Shown here: piece by piece, positions 33,858-43,175 of the stretch
Numbering within the stretch: position 1 is the first letter of the stretch
Layout: every line of letters begins with the position of its first letter
Made by a program: the position numbers and the translations under genes
The notes under the pieces: model-generated
Database searches by the model: none
What the model saw: only the letters and a program-made list of their open reading frames with translations
What the model was told of the DNA's origin: nothing
NCBI GenBank assembly: GCA_031272715.1
Contig: JAISTH010000099.1
Location: forward strand, 1-49,834
Length of the DNA: 49,834 nucleotides
Direction of reading: 5' to 3'
From: Desulfovibrio sp.
GTDB taxonomy: Bacteria; Desulfobacterota; Desulfovibrionia; Desulfovibrionales; Desulfovibrionaceae

Positions 33858-34370
33858 CTACACTTCTTCACTCTTGAGAGTTGCGGATTCGTCTGCAGCA
33901 TTGGATTTATCACCATTCTTCCCGGCGACTAAATTAAGCGCACACAGATTCACCTGCGTCGGCGCATTCCCCTGCTGGGGAACCTGCACACCTAGATGGG
34001 CCTTGTGATTGATCACGATGGGCCCCAACAGGTTGAGGACGGCCTTCTCAGGCTCCCCTGGGGGAATCGATACAGTCACAAGTACAGCCGCCTCCTCCAC
34101 GGAGGTGATCTTGAGCAGCTTCTGCTCTGCATCACCCACATAGATGGAATAGCTGTCCAAAAAGCTGTACGGATCTGCGACAAGCAATCCCACCGCAGAA
34201 TTCGTCACGCTCTGCAGGATCAGCATCGGCGATCCCGGCCGTATCTGCAGAAGGGCGAAGTCATGCTCCCCTTCGAAGCCGGCCAGTCCCCTGGGAAAGT
34301 GCACCACATGTCCCTTGTCGATGTTCATGGGACCCAATCTGGTGTCGATGATCAGTTCGTTCTGTTCCAT
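33858..34370 (-). CDS. fliW: Flagellar assembly factor FliW
   Basis: FliW binds CsrA and flagellin in turn: free FliW sequesters CsrA and so releases flagellin mRNA from repression. The 170-residue protein has the family's pattern: [44 protein letters not shown], the [13 protein letters not shown] core and [19 protein letters not shown]. The C-terminal 30 residues are a polar tail. Its start overlaps the end of csrA by 19 bases, so the two are translated together, as often in this group. It ends the flagellar operon. Confidence 0.95.
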   Translation of the reverse strand: MEQNELIIDTRLGPMNIDKGHVVHFPRGLAGFEGEHDFALLQIRPGSPMLILQSVTNSAVGLLVADPYSFLDSYSIYVGDAEQKLLKITSVEEAAVLVTVSIPPGEPEKAVLNLLGPIVINHKAHLGVQVPQQGNAPTQVNLCALNLVAGKNGDKSNAADESATLKSEEV

Positions 34371-34585
34371 AATGATGCCGCCACCATGACGTCTTCGTTG
34401 CTTGCCGACAGCGCGCGGCGGTTTTCCTCCTCCACGCGCCTCACCACCTCTTCCCTATATACGGTCACGTCGCCCGGCACCTCGAGGCCTATCCGCACCT
34501 GCCTGCCCTGGATGCCCAAGACGGTGATCCGGATGTCCTCCCCGAGATAGAGGCTCTCGCCCGCACGTCGCGACAATATCAACAT
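34352..34585 (-). CDS. csrA: Carbon storage regulator CsrA
   Basis: A small RNA-binding protein that blocks translation by binding GGA motifs in leaders such as that of flagellin mRNA. The 77-residue sequence begins [18 protein letters not shown], with [14 protein letters not shown] and the RNA-binding segment [17 protein letters not shown], followed by a short extension of about 17 residues beyond the typical 60-residue core. It lies 21 bases after flgL and overlaps fliW, the standard arrangement in which FliW antagonises it. Confidence 0.96.
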   Translation of the reverse strand: MLILSRRAGESLYLGEDIRITVLGIQGRQVRIGLEVPGDVTVYREEVVRRVEEENRRALSASNEDVMVAASLWNRTN

Positions 34586-34606
34586 TTTCTACTCGCTATC
34601 CGCCAA

Positions 34607-36529
34607 CTAGACGTAGTTGGCGAGGCTTAGTTGCATGATCATGGATGTTGATTTCAGCACAGTGCTGTAGGTAATCTGCTGCTGGGTCAATTTGGTCAGC
34701 AGTTCCGTCAGGTCAATGTCTTCCGTGTAGCTCAACCGTTCCTGCTGGTCCACTTTCTGGAAGCTCAGGACGTCTTTTGCGAGTTCAATGCGATTCTCTA
34801 GGCCGCCAGTCTTGGCTGCCGCAGCCAAGACGTTCTGCGTGATACTTTCAAGCGCACCAAGAGTCCGCTGGCAACCATCTTGGTTATTGCTCTCAAGATA
34901 GGCGATAAATTGACCGAGGACATTAAAGAGATCAGGTTCTGTCTCTGCGGCTTTCCCATAGATAGTAAATACAGGAGAAGTAGACGATGCCGCGAGTGCG
35001 TCATTTGGATCCTTGACTTCAAGCCAACCACCTGGCACAGCAAGTCTATATGGTGCAGATGGATCCCCATTATAACCTGTCTGCGTAATCCAATTTTTTC
35101 CACCATCAATACTATAACTATACTCGAATGCCCCACCTGAAGTAACTGCTCCTTCAAATTTAACCATCACATCCTGTGCAAATGTTCCATGAGCTGTGGC
35201 TTCCAGATGTGATGTATTCGCCGGGTCCTCATTAATTAAAACTGGCGGATGTGATTCATATGCATAGCCTCCAAATATTTCTTTACCAACATTATTGACA
35301 GTTATGTAAGTATCCTTCATTATCTCATAGTCAAGATTTGCTCTATCTGGATGAATAAGAATCTGAGTGCCTTTTGTCAGATCAGTATTTGTTGTCGTCT
35401 GATTTGGATTCTCCATTTCAAGAAAACCACCGGGAACAGTAAAAGTTATTTTTCCCGATCCTGAATAAGAACCTTGAGCTGGAATCCATGTGGACCCACC
35501 ATCTGTACTGTAGGAATAATCAAATGCGCCTCCCGGCGATGCAGGCAAGTCACTGTCAAGTCGAACAAGAACATCTTGGCTAAATGTCCCATTTGCACTG
35601 CCAATCATGCTTGTACCACCGATTACTCGCACATCAGGCGGCGTGTCATTGTCATCACCTAGATAAATTGCTGTTGGATGAACATACAATAGTGTTCCAT
35701 TGGTTGCACCAGCTCCGGCATCAGGATCGGCATATGTTACTTGGAGTTCAGTTGGTACTGTGCCATCTTTAAAAGGTGGCAATGTTATCTTCACTCCAGT
35801 TGTTGTTTCAAGCGTGTATGCTCCAGTTGGCGGGGCGCTACCGCCAAGTGCAGTCGGTTCACTCCACGTCTTGCCACCATCATCGGACCAGCGATACCGC
35901 ACATTTGTATCGGAAATATCGACAGTCTGCCCAATTTCACTAGAATCGGCACTCACGAACTGGAACATAACAGATGTCGCACTGCTACCCTCAATTGTAT
36001 ATGGCGGTGGCTCAAACACCTGTCCATGGCTATCTGTAATGCTTTGCCAATTCTCATCCCATGTAGTGACACCAAGTCCCATGGTATAGGCCTGGCCATC
36101 ATACTTATGACCAGCAAATATGCTATTGCCTTCATATTCGGTATTTGCAAGATTGAGCAACTGACCGAACAATTCCCGCACTTCGCTGGCGATCTGAGCT
36201 CTGTTTTCTGCGGTATATGTACCCGTTGATGCCTGCTCAGCCAATTCCTTCAACCGCGTCAATGTGGTGGGAACTTGCGTGCTGAGAACGCTGTCCGTGA
36301 GCTGGAGCCAACCAAGTGCTGCATCGGCGTTCGCTTCGTATTTTTCAGTGGATGCGATATCCTTGCGGGTCATGAGCACACGGTACGTGCCGGCGGGATC
36401 ATCGGAAGGCCGATTGATCCTCTTCTGGGTGGACCCCTGCTCGGTAGTCTCCATGTAGGCCCCCAGACTGCGCTGCATCTGGCTGACCATATCGCTATAC
36501 ATCATGCGTTGCGTGACGCGAATTGGCAT
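34607..36529 (-). CDS. flgL: Hook-filament junction protein FlgL with large extra domains
   Basis: Forms the junction between hook and filament together with FlgK. The N-terminus (MPIRVTQRMMYSDMVSQMQR, INRPSDDPAGT) and the C-terminus (QQITYSTVLKSTSMIMQLSL) are the flagellin-like D0/D1 helices. At 640 residues it is about twice the usual FlgL length; the extra part, roughly residues 180-560, is AT-richer DNA coding for beta-rich domains. It contains two similar units, GTFSQDVLVRLD... to TVPGGFLEMENPN (about 35411-35592) and GTFAQDVMVKFEG... to AVPGGWLEVKDPN (about 35010-35190), each with a YS-x-DGG-x-x-W motif. The insert should be exposed on the filament surface. It follows flgK by 13 bases. 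Confidence 0.93.
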   Translation of the reverse strand: MPIRVTQRMMYSDMVSQMQRSLGAYMETTEQGSTQKRINRPSDDPAGTYRVLMTRKDIASTEKYEANADAALGWLQLTDSVLSTQVPTTLTRLKELAEQASTGTYTAENRAQIASEVRELFGQLLNLANTEYEGNSIFAGHKYDGQAYTMGLGVTTWDENWQSITDSHGQVFEPPPYTIEGSSATSVMFQFVSADSSEIGQTVDISDTNVRYRWSDDGGKTWSEPTALGGSAPPTGAYTLETTTGVKITLPPFKDGTVPTELQVTYADPDAGAGATNGTLLYVHPTAIYLGDDNDTPPDVRVIGGTSMIGSANGTFSQDVLVRLDSDLPASPGGAFDYSYSTDGGSTWIPAQGSYSGSGKITFTVPGGFLEMENPNQTTTNTDLTKGTQILIHPDRANLDYEIMKDTYITVNNVGKEIFGGYAYESHPPVLINEDPANTSHLEATAHGTFAQDVMVKFEGAVTSGGAFEYSYSIDGGKNWITQTGYNGDPSAPYRLAVPGGWLEVKDPNDALAASSTSPVFTIYGKAAETEPDLFNVLGQFIAYLESNNQDGCQRTLGALESITQNVLAAAAKTGGLENRIELAKDVLSFQKVDQQERLSYTEDIDLTELLTKLTQQQITYSTVLKSTSMIMQLSLANYV

Positions 36530-36542
36530 GACTGTACCCTTC

Positions 36543-38744
36543 CTACTGCTTAAGTCCTAGAAGTGTTTGCAACATCTGGTCGGCCGTCGTGATAAGCTTG
36601 GCCGCAGCAGTATATGAATGTTGATATTTTATGAGATTGGCCATTTCCTCATCCATATTCACGCCAGTGACGCTCGCCACACGTGCGGCAAGATCATCGG
36701 ACAATGTCGTATTATATTCTAAATTCGTCTTTGATGTTCTCCGATCTGCACCGACTGTGCTCACTAGATTCGCATAGTATTCAGAAAATGTCTGTGTTTT
36801 TGAGGTTTTCCACATCGGAGATATTGTCACTTCTTTGTCGATGAGTGCTGCTATATTCTGTGCCATAATCGGATCACCGACATTAGCTTGATGCTGTCCA
36901 TTTACTTGGCCAGAATTTACAAGATTTGTGTTTGAATGCAATCGGCTATTGACGGAAATGGTCTCAGCATTGCTCCCAGAGAAAAAAGTATTCAGTCCAA
37001 GTGCCGCTAATAATCCTGTGCTATCTTGACCAAAAGCAAATGTAATATCGGCATCGGGATTTACCTGAATTGAAATTTTGCCATCAACAATTGATGCAAT
37101 GAGTGGCTTAACTTGATTACCACTTGAATCATAGACAAGTACAGGATCGCCATTATCATCAACAAGACCATTATTAATTGCCTGAACAACGTCTTCGAGG
37201 CTATGCACATCTGGATTAAAGTTTGTTACTGCGGTACCAGGTAACCCAGCATTACTCCAATCAAAATTTAAAACTCCAGAGTTTACATATTCTCCTGTAT
37301 TTTTGTCATAAATATGCATTGTAAAATTGCCTTCTTGCAGACGATCATAGTAAGGCAACAGTGACTGAGCGTCTCCTAACGGCTGCTTTTCATTGACCTT
37401 TTGCTCACCCTGTGCATACGTGAGCATTTCAAGGCCTGTTCCCTGACTGTGTATTCGATTAACTTCCCAAATTAGAGAACTAGCGACTGCGTTGAGTTCG
37501 TCAAGATATCGTCCACAATTGTCATCACGGATATTGAACTCAGCAGCGATCGCGCCTCCAGTGACACGATCAGGATTATCGGTGCCATCAAAATATATCT
37601 GTGGAGTTATATTTTCTGGACCACGTGTTGGCTCGATCCAGTAAAGTCCATCCTTTGGGACAACATCAAATTTGTCACCAACGTTAAAATTCAAATCTGC
37701 AATTGTTTGATTTTGACCTTCTGGTTCAAATGTAATAGTGACGTCCTTCACAAGGACAGAATCAACATTCCCATCGCCATCATTATCAGTGATGTCAAAG
37801 TGCAGTTCCTGTCCATCCTCATCCCGCAACCAAGTCTTCCCTCCGTCGAAAGAGACGCGGAACTGCGCCGTACCGACACCGCCACCGGTGATGATATCCA
37901 CTGTATACTCGTGGCTGTCGCTGCCGGAGAACACGAGATTGGCGTTCGTTGCCGTGCCCGTGGAGGGAGGGAGCTGCTCCCGCGTCTCCGCCTGGGGTCC
38001 CATCACGGCCAGTTTCCACGTGTTGATCCCCTCCACCAAGGGCTGCCCGGTGGTGAGCTGGACCCGGAAGTCACCAGCGCCCTGATCGTAGGTCTCGACG
38101 TCCACCAGCGTGGCGAGTTCCCGCACCAGCTGGTCCCGCTGGTCGAGAAGGCTGTTGGGGTTGCTCACGCCCTTGATGGTGTGGACGCTGATCTGCTGGT
38201 TCAGGTCCGCGATGGCCTGGGAGATCTCGTTGACCCTGTCCACGTTGGTGCGGATGTTCTGCGTCATCTCGCGCTGGATGTTGTGGATCTCGTCGACGGT
38301 GCTGGTCATCATGGTGTTGAGGTTGTCGGCGTAAGCCAGGAGGCTCTCCCGCGTGGCGGTGTCGTCCGGACGCAGGGCGAGGTCGCTCCACGCCCCGAAG
38401 AAATCGGTGATCAGCGAGCTTATGCCGGTCCTGTTGGACTCGTTGAAGAGGTTCTCCAACGTGGTCATCACCTTGTCGTGCTCGTCCCACCGGGCCGTCG
38501 TGGTGCTCTGCCGCACGTAGGAACTCTCCAGGAAGGCGTCGAAGAAGCGCAGCACCTGCTGCACGCTGACGCCCATTCCCTGGGCGCCCGGCTTGCGGGT
38601 GATGGCGTAGGCGTCCCGCTGGTCGACATACTGGCGCGAGTAGCCTTCGGTGTCGGCGTTGGCCAGGTTGTTGCCGGTGACGGATATCCACGCCTGGGCG
38701 GCGTTCAGCGCGGATTCGCCGATGCTGAGCAGGGAATTGAGCAT
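36543..38744 (-). CDS. flgK: Hook-filament junction protein FlgK
   Basis: The HAP1 junction protein that joins hook and FlgL. The N-terminus LNSLLSIGESALNAAQAWIS followed by GNNLANADTEGYSRQ is the conserved rod/hook signature; the C-terminus has VNMDEEMANLIKYQHSYTAA, the usual D0 helix. At 733 residues it is longer than the common 450-650. The inserted middle (about residues 250-600) is beta-rich, its DNA less GC-rich than the ends, and it carries an FRVSFDGGKTW motif resembling the YS-x-DGG-x-x-W motifs of FlgL. ATG 38744 follows the flgN stop by three bases. Confidence 0.95.
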   Translation of the reverse strand: MLNSLLSIGESALNAAQAWISVTGNNLANADTEGYSRQYVDQRDAYAITRKPGAQGMGVSVQQVLRFFDAFLESSYVRQSTTTARWDEHDKVMTTLENLFNESNRTGISSLITDFFGAWSDLALRPDDTATRESLLAYADNLNTMMTSTVDEIHNIQREMTQNIRTNVDRVNEISQAIADLNQQISVHTIKGVSNPNSLLDQRDQLVRELATLVDVETYDQGAGDFRVQLTTGQPLVEGINTWKLAVMGPQAETREQLPPSTGTATNANLVFSGSDSHEYTVDIITGGGVGTAQFRVSFDGGKTWLRDEDGQELHFDITDNDGDGNVDSVLVKDVTITFEPEGQNQTIADLNFNVGDKFDVVPKDGLYWIEPTRGPENITPQIYFDGTDNPDRVTGGAIAAEFNIRDDNCGRYLDELNAVASSLIWEVNRIHSQGTGLEMLTYAQGEQKVNEKQPLGDAQSLLPYYDRLQEGNFTMHIYDKNTGEYVNSGVLNFDWSNAGLPGTAVTNFNPDVHSLEDVVQAINNGLVDDNGDPVLVYDSSGNQVKPLIASIVDGKISIQVNPDADITFAFGQDSTGLLAALGLNTFFSGSNAETISVNSRLHSNTNLVNSGQVNGQHQANVGDPIMAQNIAALIDKEVTISPMWKTSKTQTFSEYYANLVSTVGADRRTSKTNLEYNTTLSDDLAARVASVTGVNMDEEMANLIKYQHSYTAAAKLITTADQMLQTLLGLKQ

Positions 38745-38747
38745 GGC

Positions 38748-39215
38748 TTACAGCCTCCCGGTGATGAGGGCGGCGTCTATCTGTGGCGGGCGGCGCATGC
38801 CCCCGCGTCTGGAGTACGTGTTGTCCTTCTTCGGAGTCGCCATTCCCGTCAGGGCCTGCAGATTGCGGGTGCTCTGGTCGAGAAGGGCGAGGGACAGCTG
38901 CGCGTTCCGGGAGGCGCTGCGGGATGCCCGCTGCTCCCTGCGGTCGACGGCGTCGAACAGTTCGCCGATGTCCTTCTTCTGGTCCTCGGGAAGCGTTTCG
39001 GCGTAGACCATGACGCGCGCGCCACCGAGGGTGCGCTTGACCAGGGACTTCTCCCGCGCCATCTGGCGTATCAGCTCCTGGATGGAGAATTCCAGGGAGG
39101 CCACCTTGCCGCTGTCCCTTGCCCGCAGGAGGTCGTACTCCTCCTCCAGAAGGTTGCCCAGAAGGGACAGACCCTTTGCCTGACGGTCCAGGCTTTCGCG
39201 AACGATACGATACAT
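38748..39215 (-). CDS. flgN: Flagellar export chaperone FlgN
   Basis: A cytosolic chaperone that binds FlgK and FlgL and delivers them to the export gate. The 155-residue protein is almost wholly helical (LLGNLLEEEYDLLRARD, EFSIQELIRQMAREKSLVKR, then NAQLSLALLDQSTRNLQALT and the tail NTYSRRGG that is typical of the family in this group). ATG 39215 has a strong GGAGGAGGGG box; the frame to 39269 is spurious. It is placed directly before its clients. Confidence 0.9.
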   Translation of the reverse strand: MYRIVRESLDRQAKGLSLLGNLLEEEYDLLRARDSGKVASLEFSIQELIRQMAREKSLVKRTLGGARVMVYAETLPEDQKKDIGELFDAVDRREQRASRSASRNAQLSLALLDQSTRNLQALTGMATPKKDNTYSRRGGMRRPPQIDAALITGRL

Positions 39216-39311
39216 GTCCCCTCCTCCGCCATTTGGTCTTGGTCGTTGTGTGCCTGCAAAATCTGCCATCTCTGCGAGTCAGCAATTTGCGTGCCTGCTC
39301 CGGAACCCTGC

Positions 39312-40511
39312 CTACCCTTTCGCTGCCGTGGCCGTCAGGGGCGGGATGGAACCGTTCTGGGACGGGGCGGTCTGTGCCGGTTGCGTCCCCTGCTGCATCG
39401 TCGCGGCGGAGGGCTGCGCCACTGCGCCTGAAGGCTGCGCAGCCGGGGACATGGCATCGCCGACCGGCGCCGCGGCAGCCGTGGCCGCGCCTTCAGGCTG
39501 GGTCCGTTGCTGGTTCAGGGTCTTGATGATCTCGTCGCTGCGGGACTTCCTGCCCTTTTGCGGCACGTTGGTGGAATGCCGGACCTTGCGGTACTGCTGA
39601 CCGTCGGCCTGCAACCCCTGCTGCGCGCCGTCCTGTTTCGACGATCTCGGATAGAGGGGCGGTCGCACGCCGCCAGGGGCCAGCTTCGTCCCGATTTCCT
39701 GCTTCGCCATGCGGGCCATTTCCATTCCGGAGGACTGGTGCGTGGTCACGGTATGCGTTTGCACATGCACGGGCGCAGCCGCCTTGGCGGCATCACGGCC
39801 TTGCACCTGCTGGCGCAGGAACGCCAACGCCTCCTCCACTTCGACGGGCGAAGGCTCCTCGACGGCGACCGGGCCCGTCTGTCCTGCCGCAGTTCCGGCC
39901 GCAACGAACTGTCCAGCCTGCTGCGCACTGCCGGTCGCGTCCTGCGGCCGGACGACGCCGTCGATGACGGCGTTCTCGTAGATGTCCTGGTACTGCGGCA
40001 TGGATCTGGATGCGTTCGTTAAGGGCCTCGGAGATGCTTCGGCCGTCTTTTTTGACGCATCCACGGTGTCGGCGCGTTCGGCAGGCGCATCCATGAAGGG
40101 CGCCGCGGACGGGACGAAGCCTCCGCCGGTGGCGGCATCCGCGCTGGAGCGGCTGGCCGACACGAGATTCCGGGAGAGCTGGGAGTACATCATGGACGCC
40201 AGGCCTATGCCGCCGGCCGACGACATCTTCTTGGCGAGCTCCTGGTCGTACATGTCCTGCCAGTACTTCTCCTCGCGGCTGTGAAGCAGACCTTCCTTCG
40301 GGAGCGTGTTGCGCATCTCCTGCCACATCTTCTGGATGAAGATGGACTCGAAGCCCTCGCAGGCCTCCCGGAGCTTCTTTTCCTTCTGCTCGGGGGTCAT
40401 CCTTTTCCCGCGAAGATCTCCCACTCCGGCGAGCCGGGCCCGGATGTCCCGATGGTCGACATCAGACGGGGAGGAGCCAGGCGGCAGCATGGGGGCGATG
40501 GTGACGGCCAT
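39312..40511 (-). CDS. flgJ: Rod-binding protein FlgJ, without muramidase domain
   Basis: The N-terminal region, about residues 38-115, is the rod-binding domain (EKKLREACEGFESIFIQKMW, GIGLASMMYSQLSRN) needed for rod cap assembly. The C-terminal glucosaminidase domain of enteric FlgJ is absent; in its place are about 280 low-complexity residues rich in Ala, Gln, Pro and Thr, which are unlikely to be catalytic. A separate lytic enzyme must therefore open the peptidoglycan. ATG 40511 lies one base after the flgI stop, with GGAGGTG inside the end of flgI. Confidence 0.9.
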   Translation of the reverse strand: MAVTIAPMLPPGSSPSDVDHRDIRARLAGVGDLRGKRMTPEQKEKKLREACEGFESIFIQKMWQEMRNTLPKEGLLHSREEKYWQDMYDQELAKKMSSAGGIGLASMMYSQLSRNLVSASRSSADAATGGGFVPSAAPFMDAPAERADTVDASKKTAEASPRPLTNASRSMPQYQDIYENAVIDGVVRPQDATGSAQQAGQFVAAGTAAGQTGPVAVEEPSPVEVEEALAFLRQQVQGRDAAKAAAPVHVQTHTVTTHQSSGMEMARMAKQEIGTKLAPGGVRPPLYPRSSKQDGAQQGLQADGQQYRKVRHSTNVPQKGRKSRSDEIIKTLNQQRTQPEGAATAAAAPVGDAMSPAAQPSGAVAQPSAATMQQGTQPAQTAPSQNGSIPPLTATAAKG

Positions 40512-40512
40512 C

Positions 40513-41628
40513 TTAGATCACCTCCAGCACGGCATGGAGCGAGCCGGACGCCTGCAGCGTGCGCAGGATGGAAATCAGGTCCCTGGGCGTCGCGCCGATG
40601 GCGTTGAGGCCATCCACGAGTTCCTGAAGCGTGGCACCCTCCACCATGTGCAACCTGCGGCTCTCCTCCCGGACGTTGAGGTCGGTCTGGGGGGTGACCA
40701 CGGTCTCTCCCTGGGAGAAGGGGCCGGGTTGGGACACCTGCTCGCTTTCCCGCACGGTGATCTGCAGATTGCCGTGGGCGACGGCAGCGCGGGATATGCG
40801 CACGTCCCTGCCCAGCACCACGGTGCCCGTCTTCTCGTCCACCACCACCTTGGCGGCCACGTCGGGAGAGATGTCCAGGTTCTCGACCGACGCCATCAGG
40901 GGGACGAGGTTGTTCTTGTACTGGGGCGGAACGTCCACCTGGACGCTCATGGCGTCCACTGCCCTGGCGTAGGGGCCGCCCATGGCGGCGTTCATGCGCT
41001 CGGCGATCTGCTGCGCCGTCGAGAAGTCGGCCTGACGCATGTTCAGGGTCAGGCGGTCCTGCTGGTTGAACTCGAAGGGGATGCCCCGTTCCACGATGCC
41101 GCCGCCGGGGATGACGCCCACCGTGCTGATGTTCTTGGAGGATGTCGCCGCCGCCCCGCCGGCGGATATGCCGCCCACCGTCAAGGCGCCTTGGGCGAGG
41201 CAGTAGGTGTTGCCGTCCACGCCCTTGAGGGCCGTCTGCAGCAGCACGCCACCCGTGAGAGACGTGGCGTCGCCCACCGAGGCGACGTTCACGTCCAGCC
41301 TGGTGCCCGGCTTCGCCGAGACCGGCATGCGCGCGGTCACCATCACCGAGGCGACGTTCTTGATCTTGAGGGCTGTGGAACTCACGCCGATGCCCATGCG
41401 GTCCATCATGTTCTTCATGGAACTGATGGTGAAGACCGAGTCCTTCTTGTCCCCGGTCCCGGCCAGTCCCACGACGAGGCCGTAGCCGATGAGCTGGTTG
41501 TCCCGCACTCCGGAGAAGGTGGCGATGTCCTTGATGCGCACCCCCCATGCCGACTGGGGCAGGCAGAACTGCAGAACGAGCATCGTCAGGAGGAACGCTC
41601 CGAACAACCGGGTACCTGTCAATTTCAT
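40513..41628 (-). CDS. flgI: Flagellar P-ring protein FlgI
   Basis: Builds the periplasmic P-ring that lets the rod turn in the peptidoglycan layer. Signal peptide [20 protein letters not shown], cleaved near SAWG-VRIKD; mature sequence [20 protein letters not shown], followed by [10 protein letters not shown] and, near the C-terminus, [19 protein letters not shown]. The 371-residue length is normal. ATG 41628 has GGAGAT upstream. It is the first gene of the operon in this window: no flgF, flgG, flgA or flgH comes before it, although in relatives these usually do, so the operon is split. Confidence 0.96.
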   Translation of the reverse strand: MKLTGTRLFGAFLLTMLVLQFCLPQSAWGVRIKDIATFSGVRDNQLIGYGLVVGLAGTGDKKDSVFTISSMKNMMDRMGIGVSSTALKIKNVASVMVTARMPVSAKPGTRLDVNVASVGDATSLTGGVLLQTALKGVDGNTYCLAQGALTVGGISAGGAAATSSKNISTVGVIPGGGIVERGIPFEFNQQDRLTLNMRQADFSTAQQIAERMNAAMGGPYARAVDAMSVQVDVPPQYKNNLVPLMASVENLDISPDVAAKVVVDEKTGTVVLGRDVRISRAAVAHGNLQITVRESEQVSQPGPFSQGETVVTPQTDLNVREESRRLHMVEGATLQELVDGLNAIGATPRDLISILRTLQASGSLHAVLEVI

Positions 41629-42480
41629 GGCTCCATCTCCAAAGGTCGGTGGAATCGCCGAACATCCGGACCCGACATCGGGCAGGCCGACCGTACACGA
41701 TCCGGCAAGGGTGCGGCACTGCGGGGCTTCGCTCCTCATCGGGGGAGGGAAGGCGGCGACGGCGAATCCGCCATGTCCAATGCAGAAAGCGTGCCTTCAA
41801 CGCCCAAGCCAAGCCAGGCCTTGCCCCGCGGCCGAAACGGACACGCCGGCCCGTCATGCGTCCGACGGTCCACGGCGGGACATATCGACAATACATCTTC
41901 CGTGCCGTCGGCGTTAGGGCGCCTGGCTGCATTCTTGCGCCAAGGGCCGGGAGCAGGACGGGAGAGGACGGCGCAAGGTCGACGCGTCACAAGACTCGCT
42001 CCAGGCCGCCCAGCAGGCGCTCGAGGAGGAAGCGTGCGTCATCGGCGGGACCGACTTTCCACGATCGGAACTCGCACGGGGAGTTTGGTCCGGAACGGAA
42101 GACTTCCATGGCCGGATGTCCCGATCCAAGGCGGCCGCGGACAACGCCCTGGGGCGACCTCGGCCGATTCTTGCGCGATCCCGCCCTCCAACTGTGAGCA
42201 GGGACGTGCCCCATCGCCGTGCCCCATGTGGGAGAGCGACCATGGTCGGCATTCTCTGATGGCCCGGACGAGGGGCAAGGGGAGGGGGGGATTCCTGGCG
42301 GCTCCTGGAGCCCCCTGGAGCATTCCACGGTCTGGTCCAGTACGCGCGCAGACTGTGCTGGTTCTGTGCAGTTTCCCCGTTCGGCGGCTCTGCAGTCATG
42401 CCAGCCTTCGCGACCAGCCCGCCAAGCACGAGCAGAGACGACGAACGCCTGATGGGAAAATCGCCAAGATGATAAGCCAG
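41629..42480. other. 850-bp region without a gene, upstream of flgI
   Basis: No coding frame is convincing. The promoter of the flagellar operon must be here; I found no clear sigma-54 or sigma-28 match. Between about 42040 and 42350 motifs such as GTTTGGTCCGG and GTCTGGTCCAGTACGCG resemble pieces of the 355-bp repeat array at the right end of the window. Confidence 0.5.
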
Positions 42481-42557
42481 TGGTGGGCCCGCCAGGACTC
42501 GAACCTGGGACCACCCGGTTATGAGCCGGAGGCTCTAACCAACTGAGCTACGGGCCC
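42481..42557 (-). tRNA. tRNA-Met (anticodon CAT)
   Basis: The 77-base cloverleaf has acceptor GGGCCCG, D-arm GTAGCTCAGTTGGTTAGAG, anticodon loop CTCATAA with CAT, T-arm GTTCGAGTC and encoded CCA. It is not the initiator, since the acceptor starts with a G-C pair and the anticodon stem lacks three G-C pairs. A CAT anticodon can also be tRNA-Ile2 after lysidine modification; I cannot fully exclude that. Confidence 0.93.
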
Positions 42558-42686
42558 GTGTCGGCGGCATCGCTGGGACGAGCGGTATTCGACCCTTCCA
42601 GCGCACTGACGACCGTTGAGCTTAGCAATACAGGGCCAGGCCGTCAACAGCACCATCCGGGGACCCAGAGCTATTCATAAATGAAA

Positions 42687-42893
42687 TGCCGGCTTGGCCG
42701 CACAGAGCCTGTTCGCATGAAACTTCGCCCAGTTGGCCATCGTGCCGGTTTTCCTCCACCGTCCATCCTCGGATGCGGGTGGTTCCGGGAATCGGGAATG
42801 CAGACCGTTGGATCGGAGAGCATATGCGCGAGGCCGATGCCGCAGAAGCCATGTCGGCCAATAAGGCTTCAGGAAAGAGGAGCCAGAACAGTG
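42687..42893. repeat. Imperfect direct repeat, left copy
   Basis: This copy matches 43830-44035 in several blocks in the same order: GCCGGC(T/C)TGGCC near the start, CGCATGAAACTTCGCCCAG (42714-42732) against CGCATGAAACTGCGCCCAG, and ATGTCGGCCAATAAGGCTTC near the end against ATGCCGGCCAATGATGGGCT. The two copies are about 1.14 kb apart and enclose the Panacea module. No coding function is visible. Confidence 0.65.
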
Positions 42894-42971
42894 TTGTGAA
42901 AAAATCGATATTCAAAAGATTGTGAACAGAAACTCTAGTGTCACGGTATGCGCCACTTCGTCGATATCTGC

Positions 42972-43175
42972 TTAAATGTAGTACTTCCTACCCCTGTATT
43001 TACCTACATAGCGAACCCAAGTCCATGTCGCATGATACCTGCTAAACATCTCTGAGGGGGTAGACGCATTGCATATGGCCCAAATCTCATTTGCAATAGA
43101 ACTTCTCAGCGATGTAGGGACGACATTAACCAACGCTGTGATCAACGATGTTCGGACATTCACGGTCCAATTCAT
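42972..43175 (-). CDS. Small partner of the Panacea antitoxin, candidate toxin
   Basis: A 67-residue basic protein whose ATG overlaps the stop of the Panacea gene (ATGA), a sign of translational coupling. It starts MNWTVNVRTSLITALVNVVP, with a moderately hydrophobic N-terminal helix, and ends in a basic aromatic tail (TWVRYVGKYRGRKYYI). Panacea genes are usually followed or preceded by a toxin gene, so position and overlap suggest a toxin role. The sequence is not one I recognise among the known partners (ToxSAS, membrane peptides and others). The DNA is AT-richer than its surroundings. The call is inference from position. Confidence 0.55.
   Translation of the reverse strand: MNWTVNVRTSLITALVNVVPTSLRSSIANEIWAICNASTPSEMFSRYHATWTWVRYVGKYRGRKYYI

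Noticed and set aside
33684..33932. Small plus-strand frame after the third paralogue
   Set aside because: It runs through the 12-bp terminator stem of the flagellar operon and into fliW, and has no ribosome binding site.
39216..39311. Sigma-54 promoter before flgN (TGGCAGATTTTGCA)
   Set aside because: The GG and GC elements are two bases too close for the -24/-12 consensus, and the genes appear to be co-transcribed from flgI.
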